From: Corynebacterium bovis DSM 20582 = CIP 54.80
Lineage (GTDB): Bacteria > Actinomycetota > Actinomycetes > Mycobacteriales > Mycobacteriaceae
Length of the DNA: 64,000 nucleotides
Direction: 5' to 3'
Assembly (NCBI RefSeq): GCF_030408615.1
Contig: NZ_CP047187.1
Location: 930,001 to 994,000, forward strand
This document shows, one piece after another, positions 9,811-18,146 of the stretch. A program made the position numbers and the translations under genes. Each line of letters starts with the position of its first letter. Positions within the stretch are counted from its first letter, which is position 1. The notes below the pieces were generated by a model that saw only the letters and a list, made by a program, of their open reading frames with translations, was not told where the DNA came from and did no database searches.

Positions 9811-10652
9811 CCACGTCCGACCCGCACCGTTCCATCAGCTTCCGCGGACCCGTCGTCCTCCGCGGACCCGACCGTCGGGAATCCACCACCGACCAGCGGT
9901 TGCTGGACGACCAGGTGAACTCCGACTGGCTCCACACCGACCCGTGGCGGGTGCTGCGGATCCAGTCCGAGTTCGTCGACGGGTTCGGGGCGCTCGCGGA
10001 GCTGCCGAAGGCGGTGACCGTCTTCGGGTCCGCCCGCGTCCCGGAGGACCACCCCTACTACCGCCAGGGGGTGGAACTGGGACGACGGATCCACGAGGCG
10101 GGCTACGCCGTCATCACCGGCGGCGGGCCGGGGCTGATGGAGGCCCCGAACCGCGGGTGCCAGGAGGCCGGGGGACTGTCCGTGGGCCTCGGCATCGAGC
10201 TGCCACACGAGCAGCGGCTCAACGACTGGGTCGGCCTCGGCCTGAACTTCCGGTACTTCTTCGTCCGCAAGACGATGTTCCTCAAGTACTCGCAGGCGTT
10301 CATCTGCCTGCCCGGGGGCTTCGGGACGCTCGACGAGCTGTTCGAGGCGTTGGTCATGGTCCAGACGGGGAAGATCTCCCGGTTCCCCATCGTGCTCATC
10401 GGCACGGAGTTCTGGGGCGGGCTCGTCGACTGGATCCGCACCCGGCTCATCGAGGACGGGATGATCTCGGCGGAGGACCCGGACCTGCTCGTCGTCACCG
10501 ACTCCGTCGAGGAGGCGGTGGAGCACTGCGCCCGCGCCCACGCCGGGCGGGTGGAGGAGCTGGAGCGCCGCCGTCTCGCCCTCGCCGCGGAGCTCGAGGA
10601 CGTCGAGGGGCGGCTGAAGGCGGCGTCGGACGGGGACGACGCCGAGGGGTGA
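9807..10652 (+). CDS. LOG-family protein (Rossmann-fold nucleotide phosphoribohydrolase type)
   Basis: 281 residues. GSARVPEDHPYY, ITGGGPGLMEAPNRG and CLPGGFGTLDELFE contain the GGGxGxM and PGGxGTxxE signatures of the LOG family (TIGR00730). Members cleave nucleoside 5'-monophosphates, including cytokinin precursors; the real bacterial substrate is often unknown. It is coupled to dapE by an ATGA overlap and has the same neighbour in related genomes. The last codons and stop fall inside a 46-base tandem duplication. Confidence 0.88.
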   Translation: MTTSDPHRSISFRGPVVLRGPDRRESTTDQRLLDDQVNSDWLHTDPWRVLRIQSEFVDGFGALAELPKAVTVFGSARVPEDHPYYRQGVELGRRIHEAGYAVITGGGPGLMEAPNRGCQEAGGLSVGLGIELPHEQRLNDWVGLGLNFRYFFVRKTMFLKYSQAFICLPGGFGTLDELFEALVMVQTGKISRFPIVLIGTEFWGGLVDWIRTRLIEDGMISAEDPDLLVVTDSVEEAVEHCARAHAGRVEELERRRLALAAELEDVEGRLKAASDGDDAEG

Positions 10653-10732
10653 CGTCGGGGGACGACCGCAGCCGGGACGGGTCGCCGCCGAGGGGTGACG
10701 TCGGGGGATGACCGCAGCCGGGACGGGTCGCC
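10641..10732 (+). repeat. 46-base tandem duplication across the LOG gene stop
   Basis: Two adjacent copies, 10641-10686 and 10687-10732, differ at one base (GGACGACC versus GGATGACC). The first copy contains the stop codon of the LOG gene. The second sits just upstream of the -10 of the next gene, so it may form part of that promoter. Confidence 0.85.
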
Positions 10733-10742
10733 GCCGGCCGGG

Positions 10743-10748
10743 TAGGGT
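10743..10748 (+). promoter_or_regulatory. -10 element of the DivIVA-like gene, leaderless type
   Basis: TAGGGT, 7 bases, then ATG 10756, with no Shine-Dalgarno sequence. The region upstream is the second copy of the 46-base duplication. Confidence 0.55.
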
Positions 10749-10755
10749 GACCCAC

Positions 10756-11205
10756 ATGTACTGGCTGATGTCGTTGTTCGGAGCGCTCGCCGTGGGGTGC
10801 GTGCTCGTCTACCTCGTGGGCACCGTGACCGGCCGTCAGGAGACGCTGCCGGACCTCACCACCGGCCCTGACGCCGAGGAGCACTGGCGGGAGCTCACCC
10901 GCACCCCCGTCACCGCGGAGTCGGTCCGGGGCGCCCGGTTCTCGCTCGCCTTCCGCGGGTACCGCGCCGCGGAGGTCGACGCCCTGCTCGAGCGCGTCGC
11001 GGCCACACTCGCCGAGCGCGAGCCCGCCGCGACCGGCGCAGAGACCGGCGCAGCGACCGGTGCAGCGACCGGCGCAGCGACCGGCGGCGCGGGCGGTGCA
11101 GCAGCCGACGGAACGGATGACTCCACGGACGGGCCCGCCCGGTCCGCCGCGGTGCCCGCCTCCGGCGTCGACGACCCCGCCCCGTCCCCGGGCGTGAGAC
11201 CGTGA
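10756..11205 (+). CDS. DivIVA-like membrane-anchored small protein
   Basis: 149 residues. A single N-terminal membrane span (MYWLMSLFGALAVGCVLVYLV) is followed by a short DivIVA-type motif, ARFSLAFRGYRAAEVDALLERV (about residues 54-75; F/Y-R-G-Y-x-x-x-E-V-D-A-L-L is diagnostic). A Thr/Gly/Ala-rich tail with repeated ATGA follows. Such proteins occur next to dapE in related genomes and are suspected to act in cell-envelope or polar growth organisation; that role is inference. The start is set by the leaderless -10 element. The stop overlaps the next GTG start. Confidence 0.75.
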   Translation: MYWLMSLFGALAVGCVLVYLVGTVTGRQETLPDLTTGPDAEEHWRELTRTPVTAESVRGARFSLAFRGYRAAEVDALLERVAATLAEREPAATGAETGAATGAATGAATGGAGGAAADGTDDSTDGPARSAAVPASGVDDPAPSPGVRP

Positions 11206-13046
11206 GCCCCCGCCGTCGTCCCCGCGACACCGGGGCACCCACCGTCGACGTTCCGGTGCCCCGCCCCGTCCCCACGGTCACCGCCGGTGCCCCGCGGTCG
11301 GGGCCCGAGGTCGTCGCGGCGCGCATCGTCACCACCCCACCCGGGCCCACGGCCGCCGTCGGCGTCGTCCGGGCCCCGGGGGAGGGAACCGGTGCCGGGG
11401 ACGACGGCGCATCCGGCGGCGCGACGACGGCACCGGGGCGGGCCACCGGCCGCGTGACGCTCGCCGCCGACGGTGTGTGGGAGGTCTCCGTCCACCCCGA
11501 CGCCACCGCCACGGACACCGCCGTAGGCACCGCCACGGACACCGCCGCAGGCACCGCCGTGGACACCGCGTGGCGGACCGCGGGCGCGGACCTCGTGCGT
11601 CGGCTGTCCGACCTCGTGTCCCACCACCCCGTCCGGGCGAAACGGCACCTCGTCCAGGTCGAGGTGCCCGCCGACGCGCCCCTCGGGGGGATCCGCCGGT
11701 TCGTCGTCGGTCTCACCGTCGGCGGTCACGGCGCGGCCGTCGGGACGCGGGCGACGGCCCCGGCCGTGCGGGACGTCCACCTGGACACCTCGCGGACCCG
11801 GCTCGCGGACGCGGACGTCGCCGCCGCTGTCGCGGACGGTCAGGTCACGGGCTCGGCGACGGCGCTGGCCCGGGACATCGTCAACGCGCCGACGGCGACG
11901 GCCTCCCCGGCGTGGGTCGCCGGCGTCGCCCGCGACCGGGCGGCCGGCATCCCGGGGGTGAAGGTCAAGGTCCGGGACGCCGACTGGATGTGCCGGAAGG
12001 GACTCACCGGGGTTCTCGCCGCCGCCGCGGGGACCTCACGGCCGCCGGTCCTCCTCGAGATGGTGTGGGACCCGGAGAAGGCCGCCGCGTCGGCGGCGTC
12101 CTCCGGTGACGACGGTGACCCCGCGTCCCCGGGCGACGGGGCGGGCACGATCGGCTCGCTGGGCCGCGACCGGGCGACCGTCGTGCTCGTCGGTGAGGGG
12201 GTCACCGCCGGTGGGGCGGGGTCCGTGCCCGCCGGTGCGGCGCCGTGGGCGGGGGAGGAGGCCCGACGCTGCGCCGTCGCCGGTGCCGCCGCGGTCATCG
12301 CCGCGGTCGACGCCCTCGCCCGCCTCGGTGCGCGCCGGAAGGTCGTCGCCCTCGTCCCGCTGGTCGACCTCACCGCCGTCCCGGCGGGCGCGGTGCCCGG
12401 TGCCGCCGACATGCCCGTCGTCACCGGGTCGGACACCGGTGGGGCGACCGCCGGGGCGTCCGCCGGCGGGGGCGTGGCAGCCCCGCCCGGTTCGACCGGC
12501 GTGACGGTGTGCGGGGGTGCCGTCGGCCCCGTCGACGGGGACCCGGTGCGCGTGTACGGCGGGACCGTCGTCGACACCGCCGGGTGCGCCGCCGCCGGCG
12601 CGGCGGGACGTGCGCGGCTGCTCCTCGCCGACGCCGTCGGCTACGGCGTGCACAAGTACCGCCCGAGCCGCGTCGTGACCGTCGGGTGCCTCAGCCCGGA
12701 CACGGTCGTGGCGCTCGGTGACCGCACCGGCGCGGTCGTCACCCGGTCGCGGGGGCAGGCGCAGCGCGTGACCCGCCGGGCCGCCCGGGCCGGGGAACGG
12801 TGGTGGCCGCTGCCGGTGCCGACGTACCTCGACGCCGCGACCGCGTCCCCGACAGCGGACGTGAGCCTGTGCCCGGAGGGCCCGGGGGTCCTCGTCGCGG
12901 CCGCCGTCCTGCGCCGGTTCGCCGGGGACACCCCGGCCGTGCACCTCGATCTCGGGGGTGCGGCGGCGTCCCGGGAGTGCCGGGAGGACACCGACCCCCT
13001 CGGCACGGGGTTCGGCGCGCGCTCTCTTGTAGAGTGGCTACGGTAA
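11202..13046 (+). CDS. M17 leucyl-aminopeptidase-fold protein lacking metal ligands
   Basis: 614 residues, GTG start overlapping the previous stop (GTGA). GSATALARDIVNAPTATASP (about residues 215-235) matches the linker motif of M17 aminopeptidases, and GRARLLLADAV and VVTVGCLS match the catalytic domain scaffold. The usual metal and catalytic residues are gone. VGKGITFDTGG is represented by VGEGVTAGG. The MKxDMSGAA motif reads RRCAVAGAA. NTDAEGRLVLADAL reads as AGRARLLLADAV. The catalytic domain also has Gly/Ala/Thr insertions. The protein is therefore probably catalytically dead or does something else, such as a structural or regulatory role. Confidence 0.65.
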   Translation: MSPRRRPRDTGAPTVDVPVPRPVPTVTAGAPRSGPEVVAARIVTTPPGPTAAVGVVRAPGEGTGAGDDGASGGATTAPGRATGRVTLAADGVWEVSVHPDATATDTAVGTATDTAAGTAVDTAWRTAGADLVRRLSDLVSHHPVRAKRHLVQVEVPADAPLGGIRRFVVGLTVGGHGAAVGTRATAPAVRDVHLDTSRTRLADADVAAAVADGQVTGSATALARDIVNAPTATASPAWVAGVARDRAAGIPGVKVKVRDADWMCRKGLTGVLAAAAGTSRPPVLLEMVWDPEKAAASAASSGDDGDPASPGDGAGTIGSLGRDRATVVLVGEGVTAGGAGSVPAGAAPWAGEEARRCAVAGAAAVIAAVDALARLGARRKVVALVPLVDLTAVPAGAVPGAADMPVVTGSDTGGATAGASAGGGVAAPPGSTGVTVCGGAVGPVDGDPVRVYGGTVVDTAGCAAAGAAGRARLLLADAVGYGVHKYRPSRVVTVGCLSPDTVVALGDRTGAVVTRSRGQAQRVTRRAARAGERWWPLPVPTYLDAATASPTADVSLCPEGPGVLVAAAVLRRFAGDTPAVHLDLGGAAASRECREDTDPLGTGFGARSLVEWLR

Positions 13047-13074
13047 TAAAATGTCCGTCCGTCCCGGCAGGTGC

Positions 13075-13094
13075 GGCCCACGGGTCCGTGGGCC
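13075..13094 (+). terminator. Hairpin downstream of the M17-like gene
   Basis: GGCCCACGG and CCGTGGGCC form a perfect 9-base inverted repeat separated by 2 bases. There is no T-run after it. It lies between the M17-like gene and the methyltransferase gene and may be a terminator or processing stem. A 28-codon ORF (13051-13137) covers it, but nothing supports translation. Confidence 0.4.
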
Positions 13095-13149
13095 GCGGGT
13101 GGGGGACCACCAGCCGCCGGCCACCCCTGAAGTGTGAGGTTCCTTCACC

Positions 13150-14031
13150 GTGCTCTCCGACGTCATTGACCTCCTGGCCGACCCGGTCGACGGAACGCCG
13201 CTGCATGCCGGAGACGACGGCTGGCGCACGGTGGTCTCCGGGAGCGGCCACAGCTACGACGTCGCCCGGCAGGGGTACGTCACCCTCGCCGGCGGGTCCG
13301 GGCTGCGGTACTCCGGGGACGACGCCTCGATGATCGAGGCGCGCGAGACGTTCCTGTCCGGCGGGCACTTCGCCCCCTTCGTCGAGGCGGTCAGCCACAA
13401 CGTCGCGGACGTCCTCGACGACGCCGGGGTCGGTGACGACGCCGCGCCGGCGATCGTCGAGATCGGCGCCGGGACCGGCTACTACCTCTCCCACACCCTG
13501 GACACGGTCCGTGGTGCGCGGGGGGTGGGGATCGACGTCTCCGTCCCCGCGGCGAAGCGCCTCGCCTCATGCCACCCGCGGGTCGGTGCGGTCGTCGCCG
13601 ACGCGTGGTCGCGGCTGCCGCTCCGCGACTCCTGCGTCGACGCCGTGACGGTCATCTTCGCGCCGCGCAACGCCGCGGAGTTCGCCCGCATCCTCACGGA
13701 GAAGGGGCAGGTCGTCGTCCTCACCGCGGACGCCGGGCACCTCGCGGAGCTGCGGGAGCCGCTGGGGATCATCGACGTGGAGAAGGGCAAGGTCGAGCGC
13801 ATGGTCGCGCAGGCGTCCGGGCACCTCGTCCCGGTGGGGGAGCCGGAGAACGTGGAGTTCACGATGATGCTCGACCAGGCGTCGATCGCCGCGCAGATCG
13901 GCATGAGCCCGTCCGCGCGGCACATCCACCCGCAGGTCCTGTCGGAGCGCATCGCGGACCTGCCCGAGCAGATGGAGGTCACGGCCCGCGCGGTCGTCAC
14001 GCGGCTCGGCCGCGACCCGCGGCTGGGCTGA
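13150..14031 (+). CDS. RlmA-type 23S rRNA guanine-N1 methyltransferase
   Basis: 293 residues, GTG start with GTGAGG about 8 bases upstream. GHSYDVARQGYVTL (about residues 34-48), the SAM-binding motif EIGAGTGYYL, and FAPRNAAEFARIL are typical of RlmA(I)/RlmA(II)/TlrB methyltransferases, which modify G745 or G748 of 23S rRNA. Normally a four-Cys zinc finger precedes the GHSFD motif (CPxCxxxL...C). Here that segment reads ADPVDGTPLHAGDDGW with no Cys, so the zinc site is lost. Substrate choice between G745, G748 or another base cannot be told from sequence. Confidence 0.8.
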   Translation: MLSDVIDLLADPVDGTPLHAGDDGWRTVVSGSGHSYDVARQGYVTLAGGSGLRYSGDDASMIEARETFLSGGHFAPFVEAVSHNVADVLDDAGVGDDAAPAIVEIGAGTGYYLSHTLDTVRGARGVGIDVSVPAAKRLASCHPRVGAVVADAWSRLPLRDSCVDAVTVIFAPRNAAEFARILTEKGQVVVLTADAGHLAELREPLGIIDVEKGKVERMVAQASGHLVPVGEPENVEFTMMLDQASIAAQIGMSPSARHIHPQVLSERIADLPEQMEVTARAVVTRLGRDPRLG

Positions 14032-14044
14032 CAGGTCCGCCCCC

Positions 14045-14180
14045 GGGGGGGGGGGGGAGGGGAGGGGCCGTTGCTGAACCGGCCGTCCGCGCCCGCACCC
14101 GGGGGTGCGGCTGGGCCGACACGTCGCCCCGGGGGGCCGCGGCGGAACCGGCCGTCCGCACCTGCGCCCGGGGGCGCGGC
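14045..14180 (+). repeat. G13 run plus two 36-base direct repeats with hairpins
   Basis: A run of 13 G at 14045-14057 is followed by two imperfect 36-base copies, at 14076-14111 and 14145-14180, each beginning GAACCGGCCGTCCGC. Each copy contains a stem, GCACCC/GGGTGC in the first and GCGCCC/GGGCGC in the second, so the difference is a compensating base pair. The location between convergent genes suits a bidirectional transcription terminator. Confidence 0.6.
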
Positions 14181-14191
14181 GCGACGGGGGA

Positions 14192-15712
14192 CTAGTCGGA
14201 GTCGGTGCCGGCCGCGACGGCGTCCGCGTCGTCCCGGTCCGACATCGCCTCGAGGTCGCCGTACGCGAGGGCGGACTCGCGGATGAGGCGTTCCTGCTCC
14301 TCCGGGGAGTCCAGCCCCGCGGTCTGCCGCTGGAGCTTCTGCCCGAGCGAGACGAGGGAGGAGGTCACCGTCGCGTCCCCGGTCACCGTGACGTCGAAGT
14401 GGTCGAACGGGGACCCGGTCTGCAGCGCGGAGGTGAGCGTCGCGGCCCCTCCGTCGGCGAAGACCTCGAGGACCGGGCCGTCGACGAACACGGTGAGCGT
14501 GTCGGAGTCGCTGTCGATGAGGGTGACCGTGCGCTCGTCACCGCCGCGGCTGACGGTGACGTGGTCGCCGTCGTGCCGCACCTCCGCGTACACCGACCCC
14601 TCGGCGTCGACGAGGGAGACGGTGACCACACCGGGGCCGGCCTCCAGCTGACCGGTCCACACGGCCGCCCGGTCGGAGAAGGACGTCACGGCCTTCGGGA
14701 CACCGGCGATGTCCTGGAAGATGTGCCCGTTGACGAGGCTGAGGTACCGGGGCGAGGACAGGCAGTTCGCCCACACGCTCCCGGTCGCCGGGTGGGCCCC
14801 GACGAGGCCGATGATCATCGGCTCCGGGCCCTGGACGAGACGGGGGCGGGTGAAGTCGTGGCCGTGGTCGATGACGGTGTACGGCGTCGTCACCTCGAAC
14901 CCGGTCCCCCGGAGGTGCCCGACGAGGTACCCGGCGACCTCCTCCGACTCCCCCTCGACGCCGGGGTACGTGATGAGCAGGACGTCGTGGCGCACGCCCG
15001 TCGCGGCGTCGTCGAGCTTGACGATCCGCGGCGCGTACGGGCGACCGGGGCGCACCCCGGCCTCCTCCGGGAGCTCCAGCGGGCCGAGGACCGTCCAGTG
15101 CTGCCGGTCGGACGAGCCGAGGATGACCGCCTCGGCGTCGGTGTCCCCGCGGAGGCTGAGGGCGACCATGCGCCAGCCGTCCTCGTGGTGGATGACCGAC
15201 GGGGTGACCAGGGCCTCCACCGGGTAGGCGGAGTCGTCGACGTCGATCGGGCCGAGCCGGCGGACGTGCTCGTCGACCTGGGTGGCGTCGTCCGAGACGT
15301 TCTCGCACAGGGAGCTCAGGCTCTCCACCCGGGCCCGCTGGAGGGTGAACGTGCGGCGACCCCGGTGGCTGTGCGGGACGCGGTTCCCGGCGACGTCCGC
15401 GGCGGTGGCCCCGTCGGCCGGCGCGGTGGTGACGAAGAAGAACTCCGCGGCGTCCTCGCCCGGCTCGGGGACGACCGTCGACCCGGCGAGGACGTCGACC
15501 TCCCCGTCCTCCGGGGCGATGACGTCGTCACAGATGTCCCAGTCGAAGGGGATGCGGGACGCCACCTGGTGGGCCCACCGGGCTCCCTGGGTGGGCTTGG
15601 GGCGGAACTGGTGGAAGACGTGGACCAGCCCGTCGAGGGCGAGCGCCCCGGCGGGTGCCTCGAGGACTCCGAGCTCAGCGGTGACGTGCAGTTCAGGTCG
15701 GTATCTGTTCAT
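14192..15712 (-). CDS. Glycoside hydrolase family 32-like protein, probably inactive
   Basis: 506 residues from ATG 15712, with AGGA directly upstream. The GH32 five-bladed propeller and C-terminal beta-sandwich are recognisable from RPELHVT, HVFHQFRP, SSDRQHWTVLGPLELPE, GYLVGHLRGTGFEV, VIDHGHDF and TVFVDGPVLEVFADGGAATLTS (sucrase/levanase type). All three catalytic acids appear altered. The nucleophile motif NDPNG is EAPAG, FRDP is VTPSV, and no ECP motif is found near RPGRPYAPRIVKL. No PTS or sugar transporter gene is nearby. A sugar-binding or regulatory role is possible. The protein has no signal peptide. Confidence 0.65.
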   Translation of the reverse strand: MNRYRPELHVTAELGVLEAPAGALALDGLVHVFHQFRPKPTQGARWAHQVASRIPFDWDICDDVIAPEDGEVDVLAGSTVVPEPGEDAAEFFFVTTAPADGATAADVAGNRVPHSHRGRRTFTLQRARVESLSSLCENVSDDATQVDEHVRRLGPIDVDDSAYPVEALVTPSVIHHEDGWRMVALSLRGDTDAEAVILGSSDRQHWTVLGPLELPEEAGVRPGRPYAPRIVKLDDAATGVRHDVLLITYPGVEGESEEVAGYLVGHLRGTGFEVTTPYTVIDHGHDFTRPRLVQGPEPMIIGLVGAHPATGSVWANCLSSPRYLSLVNGHIFQDIAGVPKAVTSFSDRAAVWTGQLEAGPGVVTVSLVDAEGSVYAEVRHDGDHVTVSRGGDERTVTLIDSDSDTLTVFVDGPVLEVFADGGAATLTSALQTGSPFDHFDVTVTGDATVTSSLVSLGQKLQRQTAGLDSPEEQERLIRESALAYGDLEAMSDRDDADAVAAGTDSD

Positions 15713-15804
15713 TCCTGGTTCATCCGGGTGGGGGTCGGGGGTGCACGGGCCGGGGCTCCCGGGGCGACGGCACGTGGGCCGGGGCCGGGGCGGACGACGG
15801 TCCG

Positions 15805-15830
15805 CTGGTACGCCCACCCCTGTATACCAG
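15805..15830 (-). promoter_or_regulatory. Inverted repeat upstream of the GH32-like gene
   Basis: CTGGTA, 14 bases, TACCAG. On the minus strand the right arm reads CTGGTATACAG, which contains TATACA and could serve as a -10 about 100 bases before the start codon. GTATAC inside it resembles a GntR-family half-site. A regulator operator is a reasonable guess only. Confidence 0.3.
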
Positions 15831-15906
15831 CGTCGCCGGCGGGGGCGGCGGGGTCCCGGAGAGGGTGAGGGTGGGTCCCCGGGGGTGGCCGGGGGACGCG
15901 GTGGCG

Positions 15907-16623
15907 TCAGGCCTTCGTCACGAGGGTCGTCCCCGCGCCGAGGGGCAGGCGGCTGACGGTGATCCGGGGGGAGCGGTCCCACGACGTGAGCAGGTCGTCG
16001 GCCTCCCGGGCCGCGGCGACGTGCCGGTCCCGGGGGGCGTCGTCCCCGACGAGCCCGTCGGCGAGGGAGTCGAGCAGCACGAGCGTGCCGCCGGGGCGCA
16101 GGGCCGGGAGCGTGGCCTCCACCGTCGCCGAGAGGTGCTCCTCGGCGGACTCCGAGACGATGATGTCGTAGGCGTCGGACGCGAGGCGGGACACGACGTC
16201 CAGCGGGGCCGACGGCAGGAAGCGGAAGGACGTCGGCCGCAGGCCCGCCGCGCCGAAGGCCTCCCGGGCGAGACGCTGGTGGTCGACCTCGGGGTCGATG
16301 CACGTCACGTGGCCGCGCGGGCCGAGGCCGGCGAAGAGGTGGAGACCGATGACACCGCAGGCCGGGGACATGACGACGGCCGACGGCTGCGGGGCGTCGT
16401 CCGCGCGGCCGCGGCCACCCGCGACCTGCCCGGCGACCTGGGCGGCGAGGAAGGTCAGGAACTCACCGGTCATCCCGTCCGGGGTGACCAGGCCGTACTC
16501 GGCGGCCGCGTCCCGCGCGCCGTCCATCGCGTCGCCGGTCGCGGTCGACGCCGCGGCGGTGGCGGCCGTGGAGTTGACGTAGGAACGGACGGCGTCCAGG
16601 GCGGAGACTGACTGGGTTTTCAC
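15907..16623 (-). CDS. SAM-dependent O-methyltransferase, divergent from sigE
   Basis: 238 residues from GTG 16623. This start is preferred because TATGGT ends exactly 7 bases before it; an ATG at 16635 lies inside that hexamer and would give 242 residues. AVVMSPACGVIGLHLFAGL and VTCIDPEVDHQRLAREAFGAAGL fit motif I and II of the class I O-methyltransferases (MTF_3 type), with YDIIVSESAEEH where others have YDxVFIDADK. The usual catalytic Asp of the IDADK motif is replaced. An O-methyltransferase divergent from sigE is a conserved arrangement in Mycobacterium and Corynebacterium. Substrate unknown. Confidence 0.75.
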   Translation of the reverse strand: MKTQSVSALDAVRSYVNSTAATAAASTATGDAMDGARDAAAEYGLVTPDGMTGEFLTFLAAQVAGQVAGGRGRADDAPQPSAVVMSPACGVIGLHLFAGLGPRGHVTCIDPEVDHQRLAREAFGAAGLRPTSFRFLPSAPLDVVSRLASDAYDIIVSESAEEHLSATVEATLPALRPGGTLVLLDSLADGLVGDDAPRDRHVAAAREADDLLTSWDRSPRITVSRLPLGAGTTLVTKA

Positions 16624-16630
16624 GAGGTGA

Positions 16631-16636
16631 ACCATA
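16631..16636 (-). promoter_or_regulatory. -10 element of the O-methyltransferase gene
   Basis: On the minus strand TATGGT is followed by 7 bases (TCACCTC) and GTG. This fits the leaderless pattern seen elsewhere in the window and decides the start codon. Confidence 0.5.
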
Positions 16637-16850
16637 GGGACCGGAGCGGTGGTCGCGGTGGAGGGGGACCGGCATGTCCGCGAACTCCTCCCGAAACAGA
16701 AAGGGGAGTGGTCAGAGTGGACTGACGGGACTCGTGGGGTCACGGTCCGCGGGGGTCGGGGCGGCACCGCACCCGACGGGGGGGAGGCTCACAGTGAACT
16801 GTCAGCCGCGGACGAGGCGATCCGAACCCGGACAGGGAATGATGGGGACC

Positions 16851-17528
16851 ATGAGTGTGGTCGATGGCGTCAACGAGCCCGGCGTGGCCGGGGCACCCGC
16901 GGCAGCCGGCGGGACCGGCCCGACCGCGGTGACCGGGGCCTCCCGGGGCACCGGCGGGGCCGGTGGGGTCGGTGGGACCGACGCCTTCGACCGCGGTGAC
17001 GGGGAGATGCCGTCCTGGGGGGAGCTCGTCGCCGAACACGCCGAGAGCGTCTACCGCCTCGCCTACCGGCTGAGCGGCAACCGGCACGACGCCGAGGACC
17101 TCACGCAGGAGACGTTCATGCGGGTCTTCCGTTCGCTGAAGACCTACCGGCCCGGCACGTTCTCCGGCTGGCTCCACCGCATCACCACGAACCTCTTCCT
17201 CGACATGGTCCGGCACCGGGCGACGGTCCGCATGGAGGCGCTGCCGGAGGACTACGACCGGGTCGAGGGCACCGAGCCGACCCCGGAGCGGATGTTCGAG
17301 CTGTCGACCCTCGACCCGGCGCTGAGCCGGGCCCTCGACGCGCTGAGCCCCGACTTCCGCGTCGCCGTCATCCTCTGCGACGGGCTCGACATGAGCTACG
17401 ACGACATCGCCGACACCCTCGGCCTCAAGCTGGGCACCGTCCGCTCGCGCATCCACCGGGCGCGTGCCCAGCTCCGCCAGAGTCTCGAGCGGACGAGCGG
17501 CGACCTCACGTACGTCGGAACCGAATGA
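16851..17528 (+). CDS. sigE: ECF sigma factor SigE
   Basis: 225 residues from ATG 16851 (GGGGA just upstream; ATGs at 16839 and 16842 are also possible). Region 2 is seen in [41 protein letters not shown], and region 4 in [26 protein letters not shown]. The strong match to mycobacterial SigE around region 2 and the link [13 protein letters not shown] support the name. SigE controls cell-envelope stress genes. It is followed by its zinc-type anti-sigma factor. The N-terminal ~45 residues are Gly/Ala/Thr-rich. Short inverted repeats at 16711-16726 and 16791-16802 lie upstream and could be regulatory. Confidence 0.92.
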   Translation: MSVVDGVNEPGVAGAPAAAGGTGPTAVTGASRGTGGAGGVGGTDAFDRGDGEMPSWGELVAEHAESVYRLAYRLSGNRHDAEDLTQETFMRVFRSLKTYRPGTFSGWLHRITTNLFLDMVRHRATVRMEALPEDYDRVEGTEPTPERMFELSTLDPALSRALDALSPDFRVAVILCDGLDMSYDDIADTLGLKLGTVRSRIHRARAQLRQSLERTSGDLTYVGTE

Positions 17529-17662
17529 CCCCGCCGCCCGTTGACAGGGCGGAAGGACACCGCGCCCCCACCCCCGAACCCGGGCGTGGGGGTGACGGGC
17601 GTCGGCACGGCGACCGTGCCGCAGGGCGACGACGGGACCGACGGTCCCGGGAAGGAGTGGGC

Positions 17663-18067
17663 ATGACGGGACCGGACGGGTTCTCCTCCGTCGAGCACCT
17701 CAGCGCGGCCGCGGTCACGGCGCTCGTCGACAACGAGCTGTCGGCCCGCGCCGAGCACCGGGCGAAGGTGCACCTCGTCCACTGCGACGAGTGCTGGGAT
17801 GAGGTGCGGCGGCAGCGTCAGGCCGCCGAGGCGCTCCGCCACGCGGACCCGGACGTCGACGTCCCCGGCCCGCTCCTCGAGCGCCTGTCGCGGATCCCGG
17901 TGGACTGCTGCTCGGGGGAGGACGACGCCACCGGCCCGCGGCCCGGCGTGCGCACGGACCCGGTCCGGGTCGACGGGTGCCGTCGCCCCGCGACCATCGC
18001 CGCCCGGGTGGATATGATGATCAGGAGACTGCAACGGCGGACACCGCCCCGGGGAACCGCCGGGTGA
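17663..18067 (+). CDS. cseE: Anti-sigma factor of SigE (CseE/RseA type)
   Basis: 134 residues from ATG 17663, with GAAGGAG at 17651-17657; earlier in-frame starts give an implausible Arg/Gly leader. HLVHCDEC contains the zinc-associated anti-sigma motif His37-x3-Cys41-x2-Cys44. The protein has no membrane span, as for the soluble SigE anti-sigma factors of this order. It binds and holds SigE until surface stress or oxidation releases it. There is no htrA gene between it and tatB, unlike mycobacteria. Confidence 0.85.
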   Translation: MTGPDGFSSVEHLSAAAVTALVDNELSARAEHRAKVHLVHCDECWDEVRRQRQAAEALRHADPDVDVPGPLLERLSRIPVDCCSGEDDATGPRPGVRTDPVRVDGCRRPATIAARVDMMIRRLQRRTPPRGTAG

Positions 18068-18146
18068 CCGTCGCCGCGACCGACCGCCGTGGTGTCCTCC
18101 GTGACGTCGACGACGGACTCACGACAGCACCAGGGAAGGAAGCGGG

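Noticed and set aside
13051..13137. Short ORF between the M17-like gene and the methyltransferase gene
   Set aside because: No homology and it covers a hairpin; the next gene has its own GTG and ribosome site.
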